From NCBI RefSeq assembly GCF_034675845.1, contig NZ_JAUCCU010000001.1, forward strand, positions 1,612,001 to 1,676,000: DNA of 64,000 bases, in the 5' to 3' direction. Numbering within the stretch: position 1 is the first letter of the stretch; every line of letters starts with the position of its first letter. Both the position numbers and the translations under genes were made by a program. The stretch is from Castellaniella sp. (GTDB taxonomy: Bacteria > Pseudomonadota > Gammaproteobacteria > Burkholderiales > Burkholderiaceae_B). The notes under the pieces are model-generated. The model had not been told where the DNA came from. It did no database searches and worked only from the letters and a program-made list of their open reading frames with translations. Below, piece by piece: positions 1 through 8,827 of this stretch.

Positions 1-1151
1 GGGCGTTTCTGAATGAACGCCTGGATCTGGCCCAGGCAGAGGCTGTGGCGGATCTGATTGAGGCCAGTTCGACGGCGGCGGCGCGCAGTGCAATGGCCTC
101 GTTGTCGGGGGCGTTTTCGGCAGAAGTCGATGCCCTGAGCGAGCGTATTGTGCAGTTGCGCATGCTGGTCGAAGCCACCTTGGATTTTCCAGAGGAAGAA
201 ATCGATTTTCTGGAGAAATACCAAGCGGCGCAGCGTCTGGATGCGGTGACAGACACCCTGGACAAGGTGCTGTCGACGGCACGCCAGGGCTTGGTATTGC
301 GCGAAGGCCTGCATGTGGTGTTGGCGGGCCAGCCGAATGTGGGCAAGTCCAGTCTGCTGAATGCGCTGGCGGGCGAGGACGTGGCGATTGTCACTCCGAT
401 TGCGGGGACGACGCGGGATCGGGTGATCCAGCAGATCCATATTGATGGGATTCCGCTGCATATTGTGGATACGGCGGGCCTGCGCGAAACCGATGACACG
501 GTAGAGCGCATCGGCATTGAACGCAGTTGGGCGGAGATCGCCCGCGCCCAGGTGATTGTGCACTTACAGGATGCGCGGCATCCAGACGATCCGCTGGACG
601 CGGCGATTGTGCAGCGTCTGCCGCCGGGGACGCCGCAGCTGCGGGTGCTGAACAAGGTCGATTTGTTGGATGAGCCAGGACACAGCATAGCCCCTGCGGG
701 CTGTGCTGTGCCTGGCGAATCGGAGTGGCCTGCAGGCCGCGAGGTGGATGGAGCTAATCAGCCGGAGTGGCCTGCAGGCCGCGAGGTGGATGGAGCTAAT
801 CAGCCGGAGTGGCCTGCAGGCCGCGAGGTGGACAAGACTGAGGAAATCCAGATTTCCGCCCGCACGGGGGCTGGGCTGGATAGCTTGCGCAGACGCTTGT
901 TGCAGATCGCGGGCTGGACGCCGGGGGCGGAATCCCCCTGGCTGGCGCGGGAACGCCATGTGCGGGCGTTGGAAGACGCCCGCGCACACCTGCTGCTGGC
1001 GCGGGAACACGCGGCGCACAGCGACCAAGTGCTGGATCTGTTTGCCGAGGAACTGCGTCTGGCGCACGAGGCCTTGTGCGAGATCACCGGACAGTTCACC
1101 AGCGATGATTTGCTGGGTGAGATTTTTTCTCGTTTTTGTATTGGGAAATAA
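1..1151 (+). CDS. mnmE: tRNA modification GTPase MnmE, 5' truncated by window edge
   Basis: The frame is open from base 3 and ends at TAA 1149-1151. MnmE, with MnmG, installs the (carboxymethyl)aminomethyl group on wobble U34 of tRNAs. Visible are the end of the N-terminal region (AFLNERLDLAQAEAVADLIEA, shown here only as family context), then G1 GQPNVGKSSLLNAL, the TTRD loop, G3 DTAGL, G4 NKVD and the family C-terminus FCIGK with its conserved Cys. About 100 N-terminal residues lie upstream of the window. Between G4 and the ISARTG motif there are roughly 60 residues, much more than usual, because a three-copy repeat lies in frame there. The frame stays open through it, so the protein is probably functional. 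Confidence 0.97.
   Translation, partial: AFLNERLDLAQAEAVADLIEASSTAAARSAMASLSGAFSAEVDALSERIVQLRMLVEATLDFPEEEIDFLEKYQAAQRLDAVTDTLDKVLSTARQGLVLREGLHVVLAGQPNVGKSSLLNALAGEDVAIVTPIAGTTRDRVIQQIHIDGIPLHIVDTAGLRETDDTVERIGIERSWAEIARAQVIVHLQDARHPDDPLDAAIVQRLPPGTPQLRVLNKVDLLDEPGHSIAPAGCAVPGESEWPAGREVDGANQPEWPAGREVDGANQPEWPAGREVDKTEEIQISARTGAGLDSLRRRLLQIAGWTPGAESPWLARERHVRALEDARAHLLLAREHAAHSDQVLDLFAEELRLAHEALCEITGQFTSDDLLGEIFSRFCIGK
675..715. repeat. Palindromic element inside mnmE
   Basis: The arms CCAGG-A-CACAGCATAGCCC and GGGCTGTGCTGTG-CCTGG pair with one bulged A and one wobble position around a four-base loop. The element lies in frame just after the NKVD motif and directly before the 42-bp minisatellite, so both may belong to one inserted unit. 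Confidence 0.6.
721..833 (+). repeat. 42-bp minisatellite, 2.7 copies, in frame in mnmE
   Basis: The unit starts at 721, 763 and 805; the third copy breaks off after about 29 bases. Each unit carries the palindrome GGCCTGCAGGCC and encodes a 14-residue repeat built on EWPAGREVDGANQP. A 42-bp period keeps the frame, so copy number can change without destroying MnmE. The repeat occupies the G4-to-G5 loop of the GTPase domain. Confidence 0.95.
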
Positions 1152-1237
1152 ATCGGGAAAAAAGATCAAACAGGTTTCCTGCCTTGTCGCAGATATCAGC
1201 TTCTGATTTTAAAAACATTTAATTGAGGATAACCACT

Positions 1238-1735
1238 ATGAAGAAGTTTGTATCAACATTGGTTATTGCATGTGTTCCGGCATTCGCCTTCGCTACAGGG
1301 CAACATCAAGGGGAACATGCCGTGGGCGGTCACCATATGAGCGACCACAACATAACGACCATGTCCGGAATTGGCAGACCTGGAGATCCGACCAAGGTCG
1401 ATCGAACCATCGAAGTGGTTATGGATGACACCATGAAATTTTCGCCAGCACAGATTGAGGTCAAAGCGGGTGAGACCATTCAGTTTCTCATCACAAACTC
1501 AGGCAACCTGGATCATGAGATGGTCATCGGGCCACTATCAGAACTGAAAGCTCATGCCGAAGACATGAAAAAGACGCCCGGCATGCAGCATGTTGAACCC
1601 AACATGATCACCCTCAAACCAGGTCAGCGCGGTGACTTGGTCTGGACGTTCGACCAAACAGGAACGGTTGACTTTGCCTGCCTGATCCCCGGTCACATGG
1701 AAGCCGGAATGGTCGGCAAAGTAAAAGTGAACTGA
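1238..1735 (+). CDS. Secreted cupredoxin-domain copper protein
   Basis: A 165-residue protein. ATG 1238 was chosen because GAGGA precedes it by about 7 bases and it opens a good signal peptide (MKKFVSTLVIACVPAFAFA). A His-rich stretch follows (residues about 22-40), then a plastocyanin/azurin-like fold. The type-1 copper ligands are visible as His in NLDHEMVIG and Cys, His and Met in DFACLIPGHMEAGM. It probably binds copper in the periplasm as an electron carrier or copper-handling protein. It converges on the tyrosinase gene, another copper enzyme; a functional link is inference. Confidence 0.88.
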   Translation: MKKFVSTLVIACVPAFAFATGQHQGEHAVGGHHMSDHNITTMSGIGRPGDPTKVDRTIEVVMDDTMKFSPAQIEVKAGETIQFLITNSGNLDHEMVIGPLSELKAHAEDMKKTPGMQHVEPNMITLKPGQRGDLVWTFDQTGTVDFACLIPGHMEAGMVGKVKVN

Positions 1736-1756
1736 GATCGTAGCGATTCCAATGCC

Positions 1757-1783
1757 ACGATTCCGATGGGTGATCGGGATCGT
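1757..1783. terminator. Hairpin between convergent cupredoxin and tyrosinase genes
   Basis: ACGATTCCGAT and ATCGGGATCGT form an 11-bp stem with one wobble pair and a 5-base loop, placed between two converging stop codons. No T-run follows on either strand, so a bidirectional terminator role is only likely from position. Confidence 0.4.
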
Positions 1784-1797
1784 GACATTGCTCACCA

Positions 1798-3093
1798 TTA
1801 ATTTGGGATACGGTACTTACTCTGAGTTAATTGAGACAAAGTGCGTGAATAGCTTGAGTTCGCCTCAATGCCCGGACGTTCAGATGCGGAAGGACTGCAC
1901 AAGTCGTTATACGCGCCACGCAATGCCAGCCACTTCGCGACTGGAATAAACGTCGTCCCGAGTTCGATTTCGAACAAGGCATCGTAACGATATCCCAACG
2001 TCTCGACCGGAACAGCCATGGACCCATTGGTCTGGAGATATGGCCACATACGATCGTCGCGATTACTACCGCGCGGGCCTCCACTGACCGGCAAGTATTG
2101 GTAATTATTGGCTGCCCACCACGTTTCGGTCAGCAAGTCGATATAGGCATGGTGCAACCAGAAAACCGGGTCGTTCGGCGACGTTGCCGTATCCGTCAGA
2201 GAGCCCGGATTACCTTGGTCGTCTGCCCCACCTACCCACATATGTACTGTGCCATGCACCAACGAAGTCGTCGCACCCGTGATCGAGACGATCCCACCAT
2301 CACACTCCGTGCCGGTCGCATTGACCGAACCATCCACGAACGCCCGAAAACTCACATCCAGATCAGAGACCACTCCCCAGGGGGCCACATCGTATTGTGT
2401 GCGCAGCATGGCCTGCTGAACTTCCTCCCTGCTGGGCAGGGTACTCATACCAGGCATGTTTCCGACGGCCCGCACAAGCCAGTCAAACTGCCCGGGATTG
2501 GTCGATTCGAAACCCTTGACGTTAATGCGCCAATCCCCTTTCTTGAACGGCCCCGACATCACGTAATAACCCGCATTGGGATCGCCCATCCCCCCCATGA
2601 AATCATCCGCGAACACCGTCGCAATACTGGCTGGATCCGTCCAATCCCAATAAGGAATCGCCATGGGCTTGCCCATGACCGTCGACATGGCCCGCTCGAA
2701 CTCCAGAAGAAAGGCGCGATGCCATGTGAGGATGTCCGGCCCATTGTGACCAAAGCCGCCCTGATTGGGCTCATCGGTCCAGCAAACCAGCTTGCGCATA
2801 TGCGAAGCAACGAAGTGATCGTACCAATTACCCACTTCATCGCTCTCGGGTGGACGTGCCTGTTTGAGACGTAGGATGGCTTCGACGAATTCAGCCTTTT
2901 CTTCCAACGTCAAGTTGTTGACGTTCTTGCGAACAACCGGCTGAACCACCGCTGCACGCTCTGCGCCCGGTGATGGCGGCACGTCGGAGCGTATACCGCC
3001 ATCACAGGCGCTGATTAGCATCACAAGGCTCACCAACACCCCTGCGCGACGTCCCCAACGCATCCACGTTCCCTGTAGAAATGACTGACTCAT
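1798..3093 (-). CDS. Tyrosinase-family copper oxidase, predicted lipoprotein
   Basis: 431 residues. ATG at 3093 follows AGAGGA at good spacing. The N-terminus has a hydrophobic stretch ending in the lipobox LISAC, so export and lipid anchoring are predicted. The binuclear copper sites of tyrosinases are recognisable: CuA by DHFVASHM and HNGPDILTWHRAFLLEFE, CuB by VHGTVHMWVGG and DPVFWLHHAYIDLL. The family oxidises mono- or diphenols with O2; the substrate here is unknown. It lies 46 bp downstream of the YHYH gene on the same strand, probably in one operon, beyond a two-component system. Confidence 0.9.
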   Translation of the reverse strand: MSQSFLQGTWMRWGRRAGVLVSLVMLISACDGGIRSDVPPSPGAERAAVVQPVVRKNVNNLTLEEKAEFVEAILRLKQARPPESDEVGNWYDHFVASHMRKLVCWTDEPNQGGFGHNGPDILTWHRAFLLEFERAMSTVMGKPMAIPYWDWTDPASIATVFADDFMGGMGDPNAGYYVMSGPFKKGDWRINVKGFESTNPGQFDWLVRAVGNMPGMSTLPSREEVQQAMLRTQYDVAPWGVVSDLDVSFRAFVDGSVNATGTECDGGIVSITGATTSLVHGTVHMWVGGADDQGNPGSLTDTATSPNDPVFWLHHAYIDLLTETWWAANNYQYLPVSGGPRGSNRDDRMWPYLQTNGSMAVPVETLGYRYDALFEIELGTTFIPVAKWLALRGAYNDLCSPSASERPGIEANSSYSRTLSQLTQSKYRIPN

Positions 3094-3139
3094 GAATCCT
3101 CTCGCTCGAAATGGCGAACACACCCGCACACGCCCAATC

Positions 3140-4819
3140 TCACTTGCCTCCAGCCAGTTGGTGTAACCATGTCTCCACCACTGATGCGTACTGCGTCTTG
3201 CCTTGTTCATCCCGGCCTGTCACACCCAGATCGAACACGGTCAAATTCGCATGCTTTGTCGCGGACACATAAGCGGCCTTGTCTTTTTCTGCAATTCTGG
3301 CCGCATTGAAAGGCTCAACCACTCCCTTGAACTGGATGCCTATGAAATAGGGAAAACTATTCTTTTCAAGTCGATCGGGATCATCCAATTTGGCATTGAA
3401 TGGAGTGACATAGTGATAAATCGCTTCATCGCGATCTGGAATATAGCTCTCGATTCCGTTATAAAAATCCAGATCACCATAACCCGGTATAAATTCGTAA
3501 TCTTCTGCAAACGAACCCATAACGGCCGTAAACATGAATTTTTCCTGATCCGCCTCCTGATAACTGGCGGGCAAAATCCGTTCTGTCAAACCCGGCCCCC
3601 ATAGCGAGGAGGATTTCAAGAGATAGTTACGCACTTCCGCCTTCCCGCCATCCGGTTTCTCGACTTGGGCGGTCCAATACACATACCCCTGCTCATCTCG
3701 CTCCAGTCCCGGATTGGCACTAAGCGCTTCGATCAGGGCCGCCAATTGAACATCATCACCGGTATACCGCAGCGGGCCGCTGCTTGCCCCATCGGAAAAC
3801 AACATGTCGGCTTTGGCCATGCCCGCCAGATTCAACAAATCATTGCCCTCATCACGACCATCCCAATTCCTTACAACCCACCCTGGCAACGAGCTGCGCG
3901 GACCATCGCCCAACCAGGTGCGCTTGACGTAGCTGCTTTGAAGCGGCTTGATTCCCGAAGACGTATCGCGTGAGCTGTAGCCCAGGGGGCCGTAGATCGG
4001 ATAACTATCGATGGCAAACCCGTAAAGACGTGAATGCTCTGCCACCCCCCGAGCGAAAGGATCGTCGGCCCGCGTAAGAATCTGCCGCGACATCTGGTGA
4101 TTATGGAAAATCCCCCGGCTGGCAGGAAAACCAGCAATCTGACTCGGTGTCGCATGCGCGATATCGTCATTGACGATCGGCACCTCTGCCACATTGGCAT
4201 CAAATGACCAAGCGCCCTGGTTCCGGTAGGTGAACGTATCGGTGTAATTAAAGATACTGTGGCCGTTCACAAAAATACCTACTGCTCCCTCTGGCGCTTT
4301 CTGATGCACTGAACGGGGATCGGGCTGCGGGAACGCCGATAATTTATAAACGGTATACAGATTGCCCGGTTTGAAACTCGTGAATAAACTAGGCGTGCCA
4401 ATGGTGTAATCGGGCAACCCTGCAAAATAGATCAGGGCGTGATCTCCCAGGCGACTGACTTGTATCGCGGATATATTGGCTGGTATACGCGATACGACCT
4501 CGTTCCAGGCCGGCGTGTCACTCTGACCAAAACATGGATTATTCCGATCTGGATTCATCCACAGATGACGAAGAACATCCTTGCCAATCCGTGAGTCCAT
4601 CAGGCTGGCAAACCTCTCTGCCTGAGAGTAAGGGGGGGTCAAATGCGGCATCATGCCCTCGCCAAACAACATGGCCTGCTTGCAATAATGTGCATTGGCT
4701 ACATCATGCCCCGAATGCGCCTGCGCCGAGCCTGGCCACGCCAGCGTCGCCAGCACTCCCCACACCATACACAGAGAACGAACGGGAACCGTTAAACGTA
4801 TACCGAAACCTTGCGTCAT
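3140..4819 (-). CDS. YHYH-domain secreted protein
   Basis: 559 residues. The start at 4819 follows AGGGGG by about 9 bases and opens a signal peptide (ending PGSAQA). An upstream ATG pair near 4846 has no ribosome-binding site. The core carries the FHNHQMS motif and SYPIYGPLGY typical of YHYH-domain proteins, a family of exported proteins without a settled function. It is the first gene downstream of the response regulator and is followed by tyrosinase, so it may assist copper loading or act in the same oxidative process; that is inference from neighbourhood. Confidence 0.8.
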   Translation of the reverse strand: MTQGFGIRLTVPVRSLCMVWGVLATLAWPGSAQAHSGHDVANAHYCKQAMLFGEGMMPHLTPPYSQAERFASLMDSRIGKDVLRHLWMNPDRNNPCFGQSDTPAWNEVVSRIPANISAIQVSRLGDHALIYFAGLPDYTIGTPSLFTSFKPGNLYTVYKLSAFPQPDPRSVHQKAPEGAVGIFVNGHSIFNYTDTFTYRNQGAWSFDANVAEVPIVNDDIAHATPSQIAGFPASRGIFHNHQMSRQILTRADDPFARGVAEHSRLYGFAIDSYPIYGPLGYSSRDTSSGIKPLQSSYVKRTWLGDGPRSSLPGWVVRNWDGRDEGNDLLNLAGMAKADMLFSDGASSGPLRYTGDDVQLAALIEALSANPGLERDEQGYVYWTAQVEKPDGGKAEVRNYLLKSSSLWGPGLTERILPASYQEADQEKFMFTAVMGSFAEDYEFIPGYGDLDFYNGIESYIPDRDEAIYHYVTPFNAKLDDPDRLEKNSFPYFIGIQFKGVVEPFNAARIAEKDKAAYVSATKHANLTVFDLGVTGRDEQGKTQYASVVETWLHQLAGGK

Positions 4820-4833
4820 GCCTGTAAACCCCC

Positions 4834-4852
4834 TGTCAGTCATCAATTGACA
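4834..4852. promoter_or_regulatory. Inverted repeat upstream of the YHYH-tyrosinase pair
   Basis: TGTCA and TGACA, 9 bases apart, lie 15 bp before the YHYH start, in the 139-bp gap after the response regulator gene. It is a candidate operator, perhaps for that regulator. The arms are short and chance is possible. Confidence 0.3.
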
Positions 4853-4958
4853 ATGAGTGTAGGCAAATTTATTCCGGGAAAGCTCTCAAACCCTAACAAC
4901 TGGCCAGACTATGGCGCTGCCAAATCGGCGCCGAACCAGCCAACAAGTCCTGCCGCGT

Positions 4959-5663
4959 TTAATCTTGCCTGACACAGGCAAGTAGCAACCGATAGCCGGC
5001 CCCACGCGCTGCACGAATGGCCGCGTGGTCCGCTGAGAGCGGCTCGACCTTGCGACGCAAGCGACTGATGGCAACCTCCAGTCTGTGATCGGAAAAATCC
5101 AGATACGTGCCCCCCACGGCCTGAATCAGTGCATGCCTCGGCGCCGGCCGAGGCGCGTGCAGAAGCAACACCTCGAACAATCGCGCTTCCGCATAAGTCA
5201 GCACGACGCTACGCCCGTCGGGCGCTGTCAGCAGGCTGCTGCGGGCACTATATCGCCAACCAATGGGGTCGTTGGACGGCAGCTGTTGACCCGGTGCAGG
5301 CAAGCGACGCAGAAGATTGGTAACGACCAACAACAATTCCTCGGGCCGCGCAGGCTTGACCAGATAGGCGTCTGCGCCGCCTTCCAACCCTTTTAGCCGA
5401 TCACTCATCATACCCCTTGCGGTCAGCATCACTACTCCCACTCCAGGGTGCGAAGCGCGCAAACGCTGGCAAATCTGCAACCCATCCTCTCCGGGCAAAC
5501 CAATATCCAACAACACCAGCCGGCAAGGATGTCGTGCCAGATGCTGATCCAGCCCCCCGCCGTCCTGGACACCCATGACTTCGTAGCCGGCGCGCTCAAA
5601 ATAAAACGTCAACTCCGCCCGCAAATCAGCCTGGTCCTCCACGATGACAATAGATGCCGGCAT
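4959..5663 (-). CDS. OmpR/PhoB-type response regulator
   Basis: 234 residues. ATG 5663 was chosen because it has AAGGAG upstream and begins the receiver domain directly (MPASIVIVEDQ). The receiver has its phosphoacceptor Asp in VLLDIGLPGEDG, and the C-terminus is a winged-helix DNA-binding domain (LTYAEARLFEVLL ... ISRLRRKVEP ... RGAGYRL). It starts 4 bp after the kinase stop, so the two are co-translated. The YHYH-tyrosinase genes directly downstream are the obvious candidate targets. Confidence 0.93.
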   Translation of the reverse strand: MPASIVIVEDQADLRAELTFYFERAGYEVMGVQDGGGLDQHLARHPCRLVLLDIGLPGEDGLQICQRLRASHPGVGVVMLTARGMMSDRLKGLEGGADAYLVKPARPEELLLVVTNLLRRLPAPGQQLPSNDPIGWRYSARSSLLTAPDGRSVVLTYAEARLFEVLLLHAPRPAPRHALIQAVGGTYLDFSDHRLEVAISRLRRKVEPLSADHAAIRAARGAGYRLLLACVRQD

Positions 5664-5667
5664 ACTC

Positions 5668-7137
5668 TTACTCCTTGGGTAAGGCCACAACAAAACACGC
5701 CCCCTGCGACCAGTTGCCATACTCCAGCCGCAGCGTTCCGCCATGTTGCTCGATAATTTGACGCGCCAACATCAACCCTAGACCCAGACCCGGCTTGCCG
5801 GACGCCTCATCCAGTCGGTGATAACGTTCGAATACGGCCTCCTGCTGCTCGGGGGGGATGCCAGGACCAACATCCCGGATACGCCAAAGCAGGCAGGAAT
5901 CACGCTCATTGAAAACGATATCAATCTGAATTGGGGTATCGGGATACGCGTATTTAATAGCGTTATCCAGGAGATTGGATAAACCGATATGCATCAAACG
6001 GCTGTTGCCGCAGATTGTCGGCAGCGTATCGGCAGCCCGGATTTCCACCCGTTTTTCCGTCTGAAGATCCAGCGCGTTGCGCAGCGCTGCACTCAGATTG
6101 ACGAGATCAAGCCGTTCTTCTCTCGGGGCCGCAATTTTCGTATGCCGCAGATGCTCCATGGCTTCGATCAGCTCCATTAGATTGCGCAGACGCCCCACCG
6201 CCGAACGGATACTATGATAACGAGCCGCTCTCAGTGTAGCGCTGGCCGGCCCATCCTGATCTAACTGCGACAAACTGTAAGTAGCCATATCAATGACAGA
6301 AACCGGTGTCCGGACTTCATGCGTGAGAACGGAAATCACCCGTTCCTGCTCCTGGCGAGTGTAGCGCTCCATTTCAGCGGTCGCCCTCGCCTGCGCTTCT
6401 CTCGTTCCGGCTTCATTACGTTCCCGTTCCAACGCTCGCACTTTCAATCCTATCCCCGCATGCAAAGCCAAGATGACAGGCAAACTTGCATAGCGAGCCA
6501 GATCGATATAAGCCGGCAGAAAAGGTATGAGACCGATGTTACCCAGCGTTGCGGGTAGCATCACCAGAAAATGAAATGGCAACGCCAATGCAATACAGCG
6601 CCCGGACACGCTTCCATCGCGCCACAATCGCAGGTAAGCGGGAATAGACAACCAAAGCGCAGGCAACAGAATGATGAACATCGCGCGCGTTGCCTGATCG
6701 AATACTGGGCTGGCACTAAGCGCCATGATCAGCAATCCGGGCACAATGCCGCAATACTGATAATAGCGCAGCAACAATGGATGATACTTGCGCAACTCCA
6801 GAAGATGGATCTGACACAGCGAACCAGTCACCATCTGCGCCCCCAACAAGGCGTTTGCAACCCACCACATACCTGGATCATCGGTCAAAAAACCGGCTGC
6901 AAGCCCATCGACGGCGAACCATCGCATCCCAGTACTGGCCACAAATAGGGCAAACCAGACATGCAGCGTGCGCTGCGCGACAAAGCCAGCGACCAGATTA
7001 AGCACAGAAGTAGCAAGGAAAAATCCGGTATACAGACCAGTAAAAAGCAGACTGGTACCTACTGCAGCGTCAAGATCGCTGTTTTCCGGGATTACAGACA
7101 ACAGGAGGGCAAGAGGATCGTGCACAGAAAGAGGCAT
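5668..7137 (-). CDS. Membrane sensor histidine kinase with seven-helix-like N-terminus
   Basis: 489 residues. The first ~240 form about seven hydrophobic segments, resembling 7TMR-DISM-type sensor regions but without a large periplasmic domain. A helical linker (residues ~245-275) follows, then the H-box VISVLTHEVRTPVSV, N-box GLSNLLDNAIKYAY, DVGPGIPP and GLGLGLMLARQ of the ATPase domain. It autophosphorylates and passes phosphate to the adjacent regulator. The signal is unknown; the lack of a periplasmic loop suggests sensing within or near the membrane. No clear ribosome-binding site precedes ATG 7137. Confidence 0.92.
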   Translation of the reverse strand: MPLSVHDPLALLLSVIPENSDLDAAVGTSLLFTGLYTGFFLATSVLNLVAGFVAQRTLHVWFALFVASTGMRWFAVDGLAAGFLTDDPGMWWVANALLGAQMVTGSLCQIHLLELRKYHPLLLRYYQYCGIVPGLLIMALSASPVFDQATRAMFIILLPALWLSIPAYLRLWRDGSVSGRCIALALPFHFLVMLPATLGNIGLIPFLPAYIDLARYASLPVILALHAGIGLKVRALERERNEAGTREAQARATAEMERYTRQEQERVISVLTHEVRTPVSVIDMATYSLSQLDQDGPASATLRAARYHSIRSAVGRLRNLMELIEAMEHLRHTKIAAPREERLDLVNLSAALRNALDLQTEKRVEIRAADTLPTICGNSRLMHIGLSNLLDNAIKYAYPDTPIQIDIVFNERDSCLLWRIRDVGPGIPPEQQEAVFERYHRLDEASGKPGLGLGLMLARQIIEQHGGTLRLEYGNWSQGACFVVALPKE

Positions 7138-7531
7138 ATCATTCGTATAGAAAAATCGGTATAGCCTTGCAGACCCTCAACCACAGCCCAACGCTAAAGA
7201 ATCTGAGACATCTAAACATATTGTAATGACCCGGTAGTATCTGCTTCGTTCAGGCGGCTAATTCAAAGACCTAGTCTGGTGAAATTACCCCTCGGTTTAC
7301 AATTTTTCAACCACTATTTCCGTGATCCGATTGCACTCCGAAGATTTCCTAACCAATTGATATATAAAGAAACTTCAGTTTCTGTATCGGGAAGTAGGTG
7401 GGGGGAGGGTCTTTTACCGATACTGCACTCAAAGCGCTCATGCTTAGGGAAGCCTCATACATTGTCAGCGACGATCAAGGACATTTACCCCGGCATGTAT
7501 TCCAGAGCGCTGGTGCAGTTCGGAAATTGCA
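7138..7531. other. 394-bp gap with no recognised gene
   Basis: The stretch is less GC-rich than its surroundings and separates the sensor kinase start from the dinD stop. It should hold the kinase promoter. A plus-strand frame starts here at 7279 but runs on antisense through dinD without a family signature. I see no repeat, RNA gene or terminator I can defend. Confidence 0.5.
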
Positions 7532-8386
7532 TTACTGATCGGTTTTCTTTTTCAACTGTTTTTTCTTTGTTGATTCGAGCTGCTGGATGCTGCTATCCGG
7601 TACCGGTAGGCTTTCGGGCATGGTGCCACCCAGATCTTGGATGGTCTGGCGCACTTTGCGACCCACGGCGAAATGCGTTTGATTGGCTTGCGTCTTGCCG
7701 CGAACGTTATCGCGACGGAGTTTTTCTTCCGTTTGCGTGGCGCGGAACAGATTGGCAGCCAGCTCCGTACTACCCATATGGTCAAGGATTTTCTGGCTTT
7801 TCTTCAAGCCCTTGCGGGTCTGGATATCCTTGGCACCCAAGCCACCATACAGGCCCTTGTAGCCGTGGTCCTGGAAGATGGCGTAGCCCAGCGGGCTGTC
7901 TACACCCGCATCCTTTGCGGCAGCCGCAAGGTGCTTGTTATGCAGCGCCAGTTCGTTACGGATGGCCAGACGCTTATCGTCTTCGGACAACTGCACGAAC
8001 TTCGCATCATCGGCTAGTTCCTGACGACGGGTCTGGAGGGCGAAGTAGGTCTGGCCGTTAGCGATGACGGGCTTGGACGGATCACCGTTCTGCACGATCA
8101 GGTAGCAGGCATAGCGGGACAGATGCACATCTGGCACATGACGCTGCGCACCAGAGCCAATGGTGACCATTTTGGTGACGTCACCAAAATGGTCTTCAGG
8201 GGGCTTGCCGGACTGAGCACACGCTATGCGGGCTTTGTCCACCACCTGCATGAAGTTTCGCCAATCCTGATAGTCCAACAGCGGAGTCAGGTCGCGTGCC
8301 GACCAGAATTCTTCGCCAGCAGGGTCGAACTGTCGGATGCTCTCGAACGTAATGACATGCCGTTGGGTAATGCACTTGTTGGTCAT
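7532..8386 (-). CDS. dinD: DNA damage-inducible protein D (DinD family)
   Basis: 284 residues, close to the usual DinD length. ATG 8386 follows AAGGAA. The N-terminus has the BRO-N-like fold (FESIRQFDPAGEEFWSARDL, LLDYQDWRNF) and the middle has the DinD-typical DVHLSRYACYLIVQNGDPSKP. In E. coli DinD is SOS-induced and limits RecA filament activity. I found no convincing CTGT-N8-ACAG LexA box in the 140 bp upstream, so SOS control here is unproven. dinD genes are patchily distributed and this copy may be acquired. Confidence 0.88.
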   Translation of the reverse strand: MTNKCITQRHVITFESIRQFDPAGEEFWSARDLTPLLDYQDWRNFMQVVDKARIACAQSGKPPEDHFGDVTKMVTIGSGAQRHVPDVHLSRYACYLIVQNGDPSKPVIANGQTYFALQTRRQELADDAKFVQLSEDDKRLAIRNELALHNKHLAAAAKDAGVDSPLGYAIFQDHGYKGLYGGLGAKDIQTRKGLKKSQKILDHMGSTELAANLFRATQTEEKLRRDNVRGKTQANQTHFAVGRKVRQTIQDLGGTMPESLPVPDSSIQQLESTKKKQLKKKTDQ

Positions 8387-8486
8387 GGTGCGTTTCCTTA
8401 TTCGTGGAATGCCTGCACAAGGAACTGCTGCGGCAGACGCTCTATTTCTTCCTGCTGTAGTCGAGCATACGACCCAAACCGATGAG

Positions 8487-8508
8487 GCTTGCAACCCTAG
8501 ATGCAAGC
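8487..8508. other. Short inverted repeat between monooxygenase and dinD
   Basis: GCTTGCA and TGCAAGC with an 8-base loop follow the stop of the upstream minus-strand gene. There is no T-run; it could be a weak terminator. Confidence 0.25.
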
Positions 8509-8530
8509 GTAATGCAGTTATATCTGGCGC

Positions 8531-8827
8531 TTATTCGCCCACTACCACCTGGGTATGCACGACATGCGGGGGTTGGGCGAAAAATCCGCCGACGATTCCG
8601 CGCCAGGTTTGGAAGTCGTCGGATTCGCGGAAGTGCTGCATGTGGTCTTCCAGGGTTTGCCAGTGGATTTGCAGCACGTATTGTTCGGGATGCTCGATGA
8701 CGTGGTGCAGTTCCAGGCGGTGAAAGCCGCGGGCGCGCTGGAATAGCGGCAGGGCTTGTTGTACGCCGGCTTCAAAATCGGCCTGGGTGCCGGGTTTGAC
8801 GGTGATGTGGGCCATTTCGCGAATCAT
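8531..8827 (-). CDS. Antibiotic biosynthesis monooxygenase (ABM) family protein
   Basis: 98 residues with AGGAA before ATG 8827. The small ferredoxin-like ABM fold is suggested by AHITVKPGTQADFEAGV at the start, the central ARGFHRLELHHVIEHPEQYVLQ region and WQTLEDHMQHFRESDDF. Members are cofactor-free quinol oxygenases or haem-degrading enzymes, and many are uncharacterised. It stands alone, so the substrate cannot be inferred. Confidence 0.82.
   Translation of the reverse strand: MIREMAHITVKPGTQADFEAGVQQALPLFQRARGFHRLELHHVIEHPEQYVLQIHWQTLEDHMQHFRESDDFQTWRGIVGGFFAQPPHVVHTQVVVGE

Noticed and set aside
721..833. CRISPR-like spaced repeat
   Set aside because: The units are directly tandem with no unique spacers and lie inside a coding frame.
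1752..1949. Small plus-strand frame with a hydrophobic start
   Set aside because: It overlaps the 3' end of the tyrosinase gene, has no ribosome-binding site, and most of it is antisense to conserved coding sequence.
7279..8061. 260-codon plus-strand frame
   Set aside because: Most of it is antisense to dinD; the translation is rich in Cys, Pro and Ser with no family pattern.
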